Of a stretch of DNA of 64,000 nt, positions 9,636 through 18,695 are shown piece by piece. Both the position numbers and the translations under genes were made by a program. The stretch spans positions 3,002,502-3,066,501 of the forward strand of contig NZ_CP058648.1 of NCBI RefSeq assembly GCF_018141405.1, given 5' to 3'. Source of the stretch: Serpentinicella alkaliphila. Its GTDB lineage: Bacteria > Bacillota > Clostridia > Peptostreptococcales > Natronincolaceae. The notes beneath the pieces were generated by a model. That model saw only the letters and a list, made by a program, of their open reading frames with translations, was not told the DNA's origin and ran no database searches. Position 1 is the stretch's first letter. Each line of letters starts with the position of its first letter.

Positions 9636-10307
9636 TTCTCTATACTTCTTCATAGAAACAGAAAATATCTCAGCTGTTGACGGCGGGGTAAAGGTAATAG
9701 CATTTGCCCCTGCCTCAATTGTTCTAATTATAGATTCATCCGTATCCCCACCTGTTGCAATAATCGGAACACTATCATGTATCTCCCTTATTCTTCTTAC
9801 AATGGCAGGTGTTGAAGCAGCTCCAGAAACATTTAAAATATCTGCCCCTGCCTCTAATCTAGAGATAATATCTTCATCCTCTGAGGTTACAGTAACAACA
9901 ATAGGAATATCTACAGTATTTTTTAATTCTCTAATTATATCATTTGGAGTAGGCTTATTAACTACTACACCTATAGCCCCCTGGAATTCAGCATGCAGGG
10001 CTATGTTAATTACTCTTTTACCAGTAGTATGTCCACCTCCAACACCACAGAAAACAGGGACATCAGAAGCCAACATCAAAGCCTGGGTAATAACTAACTG
10101 GGGTGTAAAGGGATATACGGCTATAACTGCATCTGCATTAGTATTTTTAATTATGGCAACATCCGTACTAAAAAGTACAGATTTTATTCTCTTTCCAAAT
10201 ATTTTTATTCCACTTGCATCAGCAATACATTTAGGTAGTTCAATATAGTTACTTCTATATACTCCCTTAATCTCCGGTACAAATTTCACTTTTTTCTGTT
10301 GATCCAT
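9627..10307 (-). CDS. TIM-barrel protein of unknown substrate
   Basis: Start chosen at ATG 10307, with AGAGGTGA 6 bases upstream; a GTG three codons earlier sits inside that site. 226 residues of alternating strands and helices. The C-terminal phosphate-binding features of the IMPDH/NanE-like class are present: LEAGADILNVSGA, then PIIATGGDTDESI and AGANAITFTPPS. The internal CGVGGGHTTGKRV loop is distinctive. Clostridial relatives carry only the generic name 'hydrolase'. It lies 40 bases downstream of the GGDEF-like gene and is probably cotranscribed with it. Reaction unknown. Confidence 0.75.
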   Translation of the reverse strand: MDQQKKVKFVPEIKGVYRSNYIELPKCIADASGIKIFGKRIKSVLFSTDVAIIKNTNADAVIAVYPFTPQLVITQALMLASDVPVFCGVGGGHTTGKRVINIALHAEFQGAIGVVVNKPTPNDIIRELKNTVDIPIVVTVTSEDEDIISRLEAGADILNVSGAASTPAIVRRIREIHDSVPIIATGGDTDESIIRTIEAGANAITFTPPSTAEIFSVSMKKYRELK

Positions 10308-10347
10308 ATTAATCACCTCTTTTGCTTAATATATCTACATTATATAA

Positions 10348-10977
10348 CTATTTACTATATTTCTCAAATAAATCATCTAATGCCTCTCTTAAAAGAAATG
10401 CCTCGGTTTTTTCAGTCTTCTTTGATAGATCACTTAATCTTTCAAGTTGAGTTTTTGTATAGTAATTGGATTTTAAAATCATATTTTCACTCTCTCCTAA
10501 GCACACTCTATTCTTACCTTCCCGTTTTGCCCTAAATAGAGCACTATCACTTGTTCTATATAGTTCAATAGAATTTTTTGCATGTCTAGGAAAATTCGCA
10601 ACCCCTGCACTGATTTTTATATTAACCTCTTTTTTAGGACTGCCATTTAATTGAAATGTATTTGTATCTAAATACTTTCTAATCTCTTCTACCATTATAA
10701 AGCCCGTTTCAGCGGATGTACTGCTAAATAGAACATTAAATTCATCTTTATTATTATGACAAACAAAATCATTTGCAGATAGATTCTGCTTAAGCACTGA
10801 AGCAATCTTTTCAATCACCTTATCTCCCACTGATTCTCCATAATAATTGTTAACCTTTTCAAAATTATCTATATCTATTATAGCCAATGTAAAAGATTCC
10901 AATGAATTTTGTATTTTGTCTTCCATAATTTCCGTAAATTGTTCTTTTGATAATATTCCATCTATTTTTTCTATCAA
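10348..10977 (-). CDS. Degenerate GGDEF domain fused to a ribbon-helix-helix-like tail
   Basis: TTG start at 10977 with GGGGTG 6 bases upstream; a GTG at 10986 is the alternative. Residues 1-160 have the GGDEF fold (AIIDIDNFEKVNNYYGESVGD, then ISAGVANFPRHA, then DSALFRAKREGKNRV). The catalytic loop reads HNNKDEF instead of GGDEF, so cyclase activity is unlikely. The last 40 residues (TKTQLERLSDLSKKTEKTEA, then FLLREALDDLFEKY) have the strand-helix-helix pattern of CopG/Arc-type DNA-binding domains. Inference: a nucleotide-sensing repressor or scaffold rather than an enzyme. Located 40 bases upstream of the TIM-barrel gene. Confidence 0.8.
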   Translation of the reverse strand: MIEKIDGILSKEQFTEIMEDKIQNSLESFTLAIIDIDNFEKVNNYYGESVGDKVIEKIASVLKQNLSANDFVCHNNKDEFNVLFSSTSAETGFIMVEEIRKYLDTNTFQLNGSPKKEVNIKISAGVANFPRHAKNSIELYRTSDSALFRAKREGKNRVCLGESENMILKSNYYTKTQLERLSDLSKKTEKTEAFLLREALDDLFEKYSK

Positions 10978-11265
10978 AATAAACACCCCATTAAAAAATC
11001 ATATTTATGTTCATATATATGTACCCATATTAATGAATTATTCACATATTTTCAAATGTTTTTTTGATTTATAGTCCTATGTTGTAATAAAGGAAATAGC
11101 AAAAGAATATTTATTATTATCTTGATCACATGAGACTAACTATATGAAGTCAAGAAAAATTTCGTATTTAAAGAAGTCATGAAGAAAATAATTTTAAAGA
11201 CATCTATTACAAAAAAATGCATGACAAACAGAGCAACTCAGTTGCTCTGAAAAAAATAGATTAAA

Positions 11266-12450
11266 TTAGACTTGTGGAACAAATGCAGTATTGTTTTTTA
11301 GGAGGTAGTAAATTACCCTAATTAACTTTTTACCGACATGGCATCTGGCAACATTGAAGTGTTTGCCTTCAGAACGCTTTTTGACCATATAATCACTAAA
11401 GACTTTATCGCGCATAGCAACAAGTCTAGATGCTTGCATAATAGCCCACCTAAGGTATGTAGAGCCTCTCTTAACCAATGGAGTTTTAGATGCATTGTAA
11501 GTCCCAGATTGGTAAGTAGAAGGATCCATACCTGCAAATGCAAGAAGTTTAGTGGGTTGGAGAAACGATCAATATGACCAATTTCGGCTAATATAATGGC
11601 AGCTAGAGTATATCCAATGCCAGGAATAGTAATGAGTGGGGTATTGAGTTCTTGTACGACTAATTTAATTTGATTATCTAATGCATCTATTTCTGTTTGT
11701 ACAGATTGTATGAGGCGAATAGTTTGTTGTAATTCGAAGGTAGAGCGATTGCTTGACCCAATAGATTTGATAGCAAGCTCTTTTAAAGCAATTGCTTTCT
11801 CTTTGCTATATTTACCTTTAGAGGTTTGTTCTTATTAGGTTTGTCAACTTTGTCAGATTGCAGTTGTAAATACTATCGGGGGTTGGTAATTCAATTAATA
11901 ATGCATATTTGGAACTTTGGTGTATAGACCAAAATAAGCTTGGCAATTCAGGAAAAATGATATCTATTAAGCGACTAACTGAAAGTTTAAGTCTAGAACG
12001 GTAACTAACCATTCTATGACGGTGTCTTGTTAGTGACTTTAGCTCCTGAATCTGATATGATACTGGTGAATAGGATTTAGATTCATCAGTAAAGAGCATA
12101 GTTGCAATGACCTTAGCGTCGGTCTTATCTGTTTTAGTTTTCCTAAGGGTTTGAGCCTTACGGAAAAGATTAGTAGCCAATGGATTTAGGATGGTGACCT
12201 GAAAGCCTTTGGAATACAGATAATTTGTGATATTTGTGCTGTAATGACCTGTTGATTCAAGTCCTATTTTTACGTTGTTAATACTCTTGGAGCCAAGAGC
12301 AGAAAGGATAGAAGAATATAGGGTATCAAAACCTTCCTTAGAATTAGAAATACGTAAAGAATTAGTATGAATAACACCATCAGAGTCTAAGATACAGCAA
12401 TCGTGTTTAGCTTTGGCAACATCAATGCCCACAAATAACATAGTAATCAA
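11266..12450 (-). pseudogene. IS110 transposase, two frameshifts
   Basis: About 395 codons, normal length for the family. The N-terminal DEDD (RuvC-like) domain shows GIDVAKAKHD, LESTGHY and KTDKTDAKVIA. The C-terminal Tnp20 domain shows PGIGYTLAAIILAEIG and FAGMDPSTYQSGTY, with its serine region. An extra base near 11823 causes a stop after LTNLIRTN, and a missing base near 11553 restores the original frame. The two indels mean no full-length protein unless recoding occurs. Each frame still reads cleanly, so the damage is recent. Confidence 0.9.
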
Positions 12451-12557
12451 CTCCTTAAATATAGTACGCTATGTTTCCACAAACCCTATGTTAAATGTAT
12501 CCTTGCTATATATAAAACGTCAAAGCGTTATCTAACTAATTAACAAATGAACATAGA

Positions 12558-12633
12558 GCTGTGGTTATAGCCTCAAAAGAAACAGTCGGCTGTATAGGGA
12601 CAGCTGCCGTAGGTGAACAAACTAATCCACAGC
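12558..12633 (-). ncRNA. Candidate IS110 bridge RNA segment
   Basis: In the leader upstream of the transposase start, GCTGTGG (12558-12564) can pair with CCACAGC (12627-12633), enclosing a second hairpin GCTGT-ATAGGG-ACAGC (12589-12604). IS110 elements encode their bridge RNA in the left-end leader as stem-loops with large internal loops, which fits this location. The guide loops were not matched to target and donor, so the assignment is inference. Confidence 0.45.
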
Positions 12634-12717
12634 GCCTATAAAGATTATATAGAAAATAATCTAGAAAGGAAAATGTATAATGACTTCCCCTATGTTTTCA
12701 TTATACAAGGTGATATA

Positions 12718-14265
12718 TTGAAAAAGTCTTCTTCTTTTTTATTTAGTACATTTATTTTAGCAGTTGTTAATTTTATAGTCAGGTGTCTAGGCTTTATTTA
12801 TAGAATAATACTATCCAGACTCATTGGAGCTGAGGCTATAGGTCTATATCAAATGGTCTTTCCCTTTTTAATGGTAGTTATAACTATAACAACTGCAGGC
12901 ATACCAATAGCAGTTTCTAAAATGATTGCAAAAGAAAACTCTGTTAACAATAGAAATGGAGTTTATAAAGTACTAGCCATAGCTTTATTTTTAGGTGGAG
13001 CCATATCAGTATTGTTGTCCATACTTGTTTCCGTTGAGCTAAAATTTATTACAAATAATATACTAAAAAATCCAAAGCTTTATTACCCTCTTGTGTGGTC
13101 CGTACCAGCTATAAGCGTTATTACACTTTCAAGTATTATGAGAGGATTCTTTTATGGACTTAAGGATATTAAACCCGCTGCAAATGCACAAATAATTGAG
13201 CAAGTGTTCAGAATAGTTTTTGTTTTGTCATACCTATATTATGTTAGACCTACAGATCCAGTCTCTGCTGCTAACATTGCTATTATAGGGGTAACTTTAG
13301 GAGAGCTAGGAAGTTTGCTTTTTTTAATATTTAAGTTTAACTTTAAAAAGCTTACATCTAGGTCTACAATTGTGAAATTTTATAAAACCCCGTCTATTCA
13401 TATACTTAATGATTTATTGTTTATATCCGTACCAATAACCTTGAGTAGATTAATTGCTGTAGGGATGCAATCAGCAAATTCAATCCTAATTCCACAGAGA
13501 TTAGAGATATCTGGTATAAGTGCAATAGAATCAGTAGAAATCTTTGGTAAGATATCCGGTATGGCAATGCCCTTATTATTTCTACCCTTTACAGTTACTA
13601 CAGCTTTAGTTTTAAATATTATCCCAAATATATCAGAACAATTGGCTGTAAATAACATTTCAGATGTTAAATATAAATCTGGTCTTGCTATGAAAGTAAC
13701 TATGCTTGTAGCAATACCAACCACAATAGTACTAGTTATGTTTGGGGATCATCTAGGATACCTAATTTATAATAACGGGGATGTTGGAAAATATTTATCT
13801 ATAATTAGCTATGCAACTATATTTATGTGCATTCAACATACTTCCTCTGGCATACTGCACGGAATGGGCAAACAGGTAATTACATCGGTTAATTATTTAT
13901 TAGGAATGTTGATTCAGCTATACTGCACATACTTTTTAATAGCGAATCCCAAGTATGGTATTAATGGATTTTTTATAGGTTTCATAATCTCAACATGTCT
14001 AATCGCTGTACTTAATATGATAACCTTAAGAAAGCATCTCAAATTAAATCTACCAATACTACAAACCTATATCAAACCACTTTTGTGCTCTACAATTATG
14101 ATAGCTTTAATGATTTTAATTTATAAAGCTATGTATTCCGTAACAAATAGAAATAGTTGGAGCACTCTTGTATCCTGTGCCATAGGATGCTTAACATATG
14201 TAATATCCCTAGATTTAACAAACACATTAAAAATTAAACCCTTTGTAGAAAGCTTAAGATCTTAA
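12718..14265 (+). CDS. spoVB: SpoVB-like polysaccharide/lipid flippase (MOP superfamily)
   Basis: The TTG at 12718 with AAGGTGAT upstream gives the family-typical start (MKKSSSFLFSTFIL); the open frame continues upstream into the IS110 leader but that part is not conserved-looking. About 515 residues, some 14 membrane segments, and the characteristic stretch GFIYRIILSRLIGAEAIGLYQM followed by TTAGIPIAVSKMIAKE. The family includes stage V sporulation protein B and MurJ-like lipid flippases. SpoVB acts in spore cortex peptidoglycan synthesis. The nearby transposon insertion may have changed its promoter. A clostridial genome usually holds several paralogues, so the symbol is tentative. Confidence 0.82.
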   Translation: MKKSSSFLFSTFILAVVNFIVRCLGFIYRIILSRLIGAEAIGLYQMVFPFLMVVITITTAGIPIAVSKMIAKENSVNNRNGVYKVLAIALFLGGAISVLLSILVSVELKFITNNILKNPKLYYPLVWSVPAISVITLSSIMRGFFYGLKDIKPAANAQIIEQVFRIVFVLSYLYYVRPTDPVSAANIAIIGVTLGELGSLLFLIFKFNFKKLTSRSTIVKFYKTPSIHILNDLLFISVPITLSRLIAVGMQSANSILIPQRLEISGISAIESVEIFGKISGMAMPLLFLPFTVTTALVLNIIPNISEQLAVNNISDVKYKSGLAMKVTMLVAIPTTIVLVMFGDHLGYLIYNNGDVGKYLSIISYATIFMCIQHTSSGILHGMGKQVITSVNYLLGMLIQLYCTYFLIANPKYGINGFFIGFIISTCLIAVLNMITLRKHLKLNLPILQTYIKPLLCSTIMIALMILIYKAMYSVTNRNSWSTLVSCAIGCLTYVISLDLTNTLKIKPFVESLRS

Positions 14266-14269
14266 GAAT

Positions 14270-14306
14270 ATAAAAATAGCCCCCTGTTACCAGGTGGGCT
14301 ATTTTA
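14270..14306 (+). terminator. Terminator after spoVB
   Basis: AAAATAGCCC and GGGCTATTTT arms enclose a short loop immediately downstream of the spoVB stop, with a U-rich 3' arm. Confidence 0.8.
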
Positions 14307-14321
14307 CCCAGGATGCCGTGT

Positions 14322-14456
14322 CATCGTAAAATTCATACCCGAGATTCAACTAGGTGGGTGATTTCAATTATTCATCTGAGGTCCACTTAAAGAGGCATCT
14401 CTTCCAAATAAAAATACAATCTCCCGGATATAATTTGTCGGTTGAATTTTACGATG
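14322..14456. repeat. 135-bp imperfect palindromic element
   Basis: Perfect 14-bp inverted arms (CATCGTAAAATTCA at 14322-14335; TGAATTTTACGATG at 14443-14456). Inside are nested complementary pieces: GAGATT with AATCTC, and AGGTGG with CCACTT. It lies between the convergent ends of spoVB and ftsH and has no coding capacity. It could be a MITE-like element or a structured RNA; it is not a simple terminator because the arms are more than 100 bases apart. Confidence 0.6.
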
Positions 14457-14503
14457 TTATAACTAACAACCTCGATCATAATAATATTATACATTAAAAT
14501 TAA

Positions 14504-16306
14504 CTAATTACAAAACGAACATTTTTCCTTTTGTTCCTGTTTACAGTAGTTATCAAAAATCTCATTTATGTGTTCTTCGTTTAATGTTTCCTTAATTAAT
14601 AGCTCTTCAGCAATTTCCTTGACTAAGTTGATATTAGCTTCTAATAATGTCTTAGTCTCATCATAGAGTTTTTTCATTTCATCCATTATAAGCTTTCTTA
14701 ATTCTCCATCTACTCCACTATGATGACCTTGTAAAATATCGTAATTTAACATACCTGCTTTTTCATTCATACCAAATTGTTTTATCATAGCTGTTAGAAT
14801 TTCTGTTGCTTTTTGGATATCGTTACTAGCCCCAGTCGTAATATTATCTTCACCAAATACTAGTTCCTCAACTACTCGTCCACCTAAAGAAACTTTTATG
14901 TTGTTTAGCATATCAACTTTAGTATGATACATTCTATCCGGCGGGATATTCATACTAAAGCCCCCAGCCCCTTTAGTGCTTGGAATAATTGTCACTTTAG
15001 TTACTTTATTTTCAGGACATAGTAGCTTAGTAATTGCTGCATGCCCTGCTTCATGGTATGCAGTAATTCTCTTATCTAATTTTTTTATTCCACTTCTATC
15101 TTTTTTTGCTTCCCCGGCTACAACAGTATAAAATGCTCTATCTAAATGGTCTTCAGTTATATATTGTGCATTTTCCTTTGCTGCATATATCGCTGCTTCA
15201 TTTATTAAATTTTCGATTTTTGCACCACTGAAGTAAACAGTCTGTTGAGCTAAGCTATCAATACTAAGATTTGGAGACATTGGCCTATTTTTTACATATA
15301 AACTTAATATATCCTTTCTAGCCTTTAAATCTGGTAATCCCACTTCAATTTGTCTATCAAATCTACCAGGTCTTAACAGGGCTTCATCAAGTATATCAAG
15401 CCTATTTGTAGCTGCCATAATAATAATCCCTTCACTTCCTTTAAACCCAGACATTTCTGTTAGAAGTGCGTTTAATGTCCTATCTGATTCATCACTACCG
15501 CCTAATCCACCACGGTCTCTCTTCTTACCAATAGCATCTATTTCATCTATAAAAATAACGCATTTTCCCTTTTCTCTTGCCTTTTTAAATAGGTTTCTTA
15601 TTCTCCCTGCCCCTAGCCCAGCATAAACCTGCACAAAATCAGATCCTGATACTGCAATGAAATCTACACCAGCTTCACTAGCTAGGGCCTTTGCCATTAA
15701 TGTCTTACCTGTTCCAGGAGGTCCATATAGGATTACTCCTTTGGGCATTCTAGCACCATATCGTTCATATTTTTCAGGTTGCTTTAAAAAGTCTACTAAT
15801 TCAATCATGTTTTCTTTCGCTTCCTCATTACCTGCAATACTACCAAAACTTACTTTAGAATCTTTTTCTGTAGAAAATTCAATTGAAGACATTTTGTCAT
15901 ATTCTTTAGATGTTTGACGCATTCCTTGTTTAGATAAATAATAGCCTATCCCTACAAATGCACCAATTAGTAAAACAAAAGTTAATAGGTTACTTGCGCT
16001 AATTTGCTCATTTACCTCATCAACTACTACATTGTTAACTAATAAGGTTTCCTTAAGGTTATTGAGCCGTGGGTTATCAGTATAAAATATCTGTCCATTA
16101 GCCATTACCCCTTTTAATTTTGGTGTATCAGTTAAATAAACTTTTTCAACTTTTCCATTATTTAAATTTTCTAGAAAAGTTGAATATGATAGCTCTAAGT
16201 TATCAGCCTTATAAACGTAATTCGTTATAAACAAATAACCTACTATACTCATTAAAATCAATGAGTAAATACCAATTAAAATCTTTTTATTTTTAAATTT
16301 ATTCAT
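14504..16306 (-). CDS. ftsH: FtsH-type membrane AAA+ zinc metalloprotease
   Basis: 600 residues. Two N-terminal membrane segments (about 9-28 and 108-124) flank a small external domain. The AAA+ module has Walker A GPPGTGKT, Walker B IFIDEIDAIG and the arginine-finger region LRPGRFDRQ. The peptidase has zinc motif HEAGH and the distal acid region TTGASNDIQKAT. FtsH degrades membrane and regulatory proteins. The C-terminus is short and ends with CSFC, unlike the longer charged tail of housekeeping FtsH, and the gene is not beside tilS/hpt. It may be a second, specialised copy. Confidence 0.93.
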   Translation of the reverse strand: MNKFKNKKILIGIYSLILMSIVGYLFITNYVYKADNLELSYSTFLENLNNGKVEKVYLTDTPKLKGVMANGQIFYTDNPRLNNLKETLLVNNVVVDEVNEQISASNLLTFVLLIGAFVGIGYYLSKQGMRQTSKEYDKMSSIEFSTEKDSKVSFGSIAGNEEAKENMIELVDFLKQPEKYERYGARMPKGVILYGPPGTGKTLMAKALASEAGVDFIAVSGSDFVQVYAGLGAGRIRNLFKKAREKGKCVIFIDEIDAIGKKRDRGGLGGSDESDRTLNALLTEMSGFKGSEGIIIMAATNRLDILDEALLRPGRFDRQIEVGLPDLKARKDILSLYVKNRPMSPNLSIDSLAQQTVYFSGAKIENLINEAAIYAAKENAQYITEDHLDRAFYTVVAGEAKKDRSGIKKLDKRITAYHEAGHAAITKLLCPENKVTKVTIIPSTKGAGGFSMNIPPDRMYHTKVDMLNNIKVSLGGRVVEELVFGEDNITTGASNDIQKATEILTAMIKQFGMNEKAGMLNYDILQGHHSGVDGELRKLIMDEMKKLYDETKTLLEANINLVKEIAEELLIKETLNEEHINEIFDNYCKQEQKEKCSFCN

Positions 16307-16387
16307 TTTATTAACCTCCTAGTATTTAGATTTAAAATTTGGTATGTATTTTAATTTCACCGGAGGTTTACATAATATTTTAACACG

Positions 16388-16424
16388 ATATAAAAAAAAA
16401 ATAAAGCCTAATTTAGACTTTATT
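16388..16424 (-). terminator. Terminator of the small gene at 16460-16642
   Basis: On the minus strand AATAAAGTCTA and TAGGCTTTATT form a hairpin (16400-16424) followed by a long T-run (16392-16400). Confidence 0.85.
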
Positions 16425-16459
16425 CTTCATTTATAATAATACCTATCCGTATATAATAC

Positions 16460-16642
16460 TTAATATCTTTTGTTAACTCTATATTTTACATATTCTTCCT
16501 TTAATTTTATATGACTGTGAAATTCCTCTTCAGTAATTCTACCTGTGTTTTTTAAACTCTTAAGCATCTCTATAAACTGAATACAGAGACCTTCTAACTC
16601 CTTTTCAGTTGTATCCTCAAGTTCATCATTAAAATAGTCCAC
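16460..16642 (-). CDS. Small hypothetical acidic protein (60 residues)
   Basis: Start taken as GTG at 16642, since GAGGGGGA lies 5 bases upstream; a longer frame to 16684 would place the ribosome site inside the gene. The product is soluble and helical (TEKELEGLCIQFIEMLKSL, then RITEEEFHSHIKLKEEYVKY). No recognised domain. Its terminator follows, and the next gene downstream is ftsH, which has its own leader. Confidence 0.65.
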   Translation of the reverse strand: MDYFNDELEDTTEKELEGLCIQFIEMLKSLKNTGRITEEEFHSHIKLKEEYVKYRVNKRY

Positions 16643-16754
16643 TGGAATCCCCCTCAAACCATATTTTAATATAATATTATACATATTTTTCTAATACTAT
16701 ATATGTATATTATTCTATATAAATCAAGAAATTCCTTTAATTTCCTGTTATATT

Positions 16755-17678
16755 CTATAGAATATTTTCTGTGTTTTTCAATATATTTCGAAGATTTTCC
16801 ATATCTTTTGGCATATTAGTATATAATTCTACAATATTTTTAAATCTAGGTTGAAAAAATTCTAAATAATAGGCATGTAGTGCCTGTCTATTAATTAAGT
16901 CATTTTCTTTACCATACAAACTATCTCCAATTAATGGATGTCCTAAGTGGGATAAGTGTACCCTAATTTGATGAGTTCTACCTGTCAATAATTCGATTTC
17001 AAGTAATGTTGCGGTGTTAAATCTCTCTATCACTTTATACTTAGTGATCGACCGTTGCCCCCGAGGGTCAACTACTCTTTTAACCTCATCTTCAGAAGGC
17101 CTATAAATTGGTTCATCAATAGTACCTTCCTCACTGGATACTATACCTTCAACAAATGTTAAATATTTCTTTTTTACAAGATCCCTTTGCATTTGCTCTG
17201 AAATTACATGGTGAGTAAATGCATTTTTTGCAATGATTAATAAGCCTGAAGTATCCATATCTAGTCTATTAACAAACCTTATTCTACACTTAATATTTTT
17301 CTCCTTTAGATAATATGTAAGTGCATTTGCAATTGTATTTGTCGGATGACTTTTTGTAGGGTGTACTACTATGCCTGGTTGTTTATTAATTATAATTACG
17401 TCTATATCTTCATAGACTATATTAAGTGGAATATCCTGTGGCTCAAATTGATTATCCGGCTCATCCATATTTATTTTAATAATATCACCCATATTTACAA
17501 TAGTATGATTCTTGGCATATTTATCATTTAGTAAAACTGACTCCTGTTTTTTCAATTTGGTTAACAATCTACTTGATACATTTAGCTCATTTTTTAATAC
17601 ATACTTTATTTCTTTGCCATGATTTTTTTCATCAACTTTAAAAGTAATTAAATTCTCGTTTTGTTCTTCGTAATTCAT
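16755..17678 (-). CDS. RluA/RluD-family rRNA pseudouridine synthase
   Basis: 307 residues. An N-terminal S4-like RNA-binding domain (SSRLLTKLKKQESVLLNDKYA) precedes the catalytic domain with the signature HPTKSHPTNTIANAL and the catalytic loop VNRLDMDTSGLLI (Asp nucleophile). The C-terminal GRTHQIRVHLSHLGHPLIGD is typical. The enzyme isomerises uridine in 23S rRNA or tRNA; which member (RluD-like or other) cannot be told from sequence alone. It is divergent from the NAD kinase gene. Confidence 0.93.
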   Translation of the reverse strand: MNYEEQNENLITFKVDEKNHGKEIKYVLKNELNVSSRLLTKLKKQESVLLNDKYAKNHTIVNMGDIIKINMDEPDNQFEPQDIPLNIVYEDIDVIIINKQPGIVVHPTKSHPTNTIANALTYYLKEKNIKCRIRFVNRLDMDTSGLLIIAKNAFTHHVISEQMQRDLVKKKYLTFVEGIVSSEEGTIDEPIYRPSEDEVKRVVDPRGQRSITKYKVIERFNTATLLEIELLTGRTHQIRVHLSHLGHPLIGDSLYGKENDLINRQALHAYYLEFFQPRFKNIVELYTNMPKDMENLRNILKNTENIL

Positions 17679-17857
17679 ATTAGCACCTACTTCCTAATCT
17701 ACTACAAATATTATATATTAGTATTATCATAATTTTTATATTATTTTAAATTTTTTACTGTTTTTGATTGACTTTTTTTTTTTTTACATATATGTTTATT
17801 AATAATAGAAATTGACAAAAAATATATATAAGTCTTTGCCCAGGAAGGAGTGTTCTT

Positions 17858-18664
17858 TTGGATACAAGTAGAATTATTAATATTGTATACAGTGACTCTA
17901 ATTTTTCTTTAAATACAGCAAAATACTTAAAGGAACGTCTCATATCACTAGGTTACAAAATATCTGATACCTTTGATCAAAATGCGGAACTCATAATATG
18001 TATCGGTGGAGATGGATCTTTTTTAAGAACTCTACATCATAACAACTTTCCTTCCATACCTATAGTAGGAATTAACACTGGTCATCTCGGATTTTTTACA
18101 GAAATTAATCCAAACGAAATAGATTATTTCCTAGAAAAATATATAACTGGAGATTACTACATAGAGATTATTAATCCTGTTATAGGTGAAATATGCACTA
18201 GAAATGATTGTATAGAAGCCCTAGGGATAAATGAAATCGCAGTAAAAGGGGATAAATCCCGTACCCTACACTTAGATATTTCTGTTGAAGATCATCTTAT
18301 ACAAAGGTTTAGCGGCGATGGAATACTTATTTCTACTTCTACCGGTAGTACAGCCTACAACTACTCTGTTGGTGGTGCTATCGTAGATCCTAGACTTAAT
18401 GCGTTACAGGTAACTCCACTGGCACCAATTAATACAAATGCCTACAGATGCTTTACCTCCAGTGTTATTGTACCTTCGGATGCAACAATTAAAGTTCATC
18501 CCGAATACCACTTTGAAGATTCTATAGTTATCGTAAGTGATGGTTTAGAGCATAGATATTTTGGTATAAGTGAAATTTCATTTAGGATGTCTGATATTAA
18601 ACTGAAATTATTAAAATTAAAAGGTTCGAATTTTTGGACTAAAGCAATTGAAAAATTTTTATAA
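17858..18664 (+). CDS. nadK: NAD kinase (NadK/PpnK)
   Basis: TTG start at 17858, behind AGGAAGGAGTG. 268 residues. It holds the GGDGSFLRT nucleotide-binding motif near residue 50, the NTGHLGF segment, GDGILISTSTGSTAY with the conserved glycine-rich substrate loop, and a C-terminal beta-rich domain. It phosphorylates NAD to NADP in the cytosol. The length is near the usual 270-290. It is followed by a terminator shared with the convergent symporter. Confidence 0.94.
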   Translation: MDTSRIINIVYSDSNFSLNTAKYLKERLISLGYKISDTFDQNAELIICIGGDGSFLRTLHHNNFPSIPIVGINTGHLGFFTEINPNEIDYFLEKYITGDYYIEIINPVIGEICTRNDCIEALGINEIAVKGDKSRTLHLDISVEDHLIQRFSGDGILISTSTGSTAYNYSVGGAIVDPRLNALQVTPLAPINTNAYRCFTSSVIVPSDATIKVHPEYHFEDSIVIVSDGLEHRYFGISEISFRMSDIKLKLLKLKGSNFWTKAIEKFL

Positions 18665-18695
18665 TAAAAAATCCCTCATTGAGGGATTTTTTTAA
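18665..18695. terminator. Bidirectional terminator between nadK and symporter
   Basis: Hairpin AAAAATCCCTC-ATT-GAGGGATTTTT at about 18668-18692 with A and T runs on either side. Confidence 0.93.

Larger units (their letters stand above)
11076..12696 (-). mobile_element. IS110-family insertion sequence, decayed
   Basis: The proposed limits rest on an 8-bp direct repeat CCTATGTT at 11076-11083 and 12689-12696, flanking the transposase pseudogene and its non-coding leader. IS110 elements lack inverted repeats and recombine at a short core, so a directly repeated core is expected, but an 8-mer in AT-rich DNA could recur by chance and a third copy lies at 12485-12492. The element sits immediately upstream of spoVB. 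A 19-bp palindrome (AGAGCAACTCAGTTGCTCT, 11230-11248) lies just after the transposase. Confidence 0.45.

Noticed and set aside
11230-11248. Palindrome AGAGCAACTCAGTTGCTCT as a terminator
   Set aside because: No T-run follows the arm on either strand in the right place; more likely part of the IS110 right end.
12485-12492. Internal CCTATGTT as an IS110 end
   Set aside because: It lies between the transposase start and the putative bridge RNA, so it would leave the RNA outside the element.
12613-12717. N-terminal extension of the spoVB open frame
   Set aside because: It runs into the IS110 leader, lacks a ribosome site and is unlike the family start; TTG at 12718 fits better.
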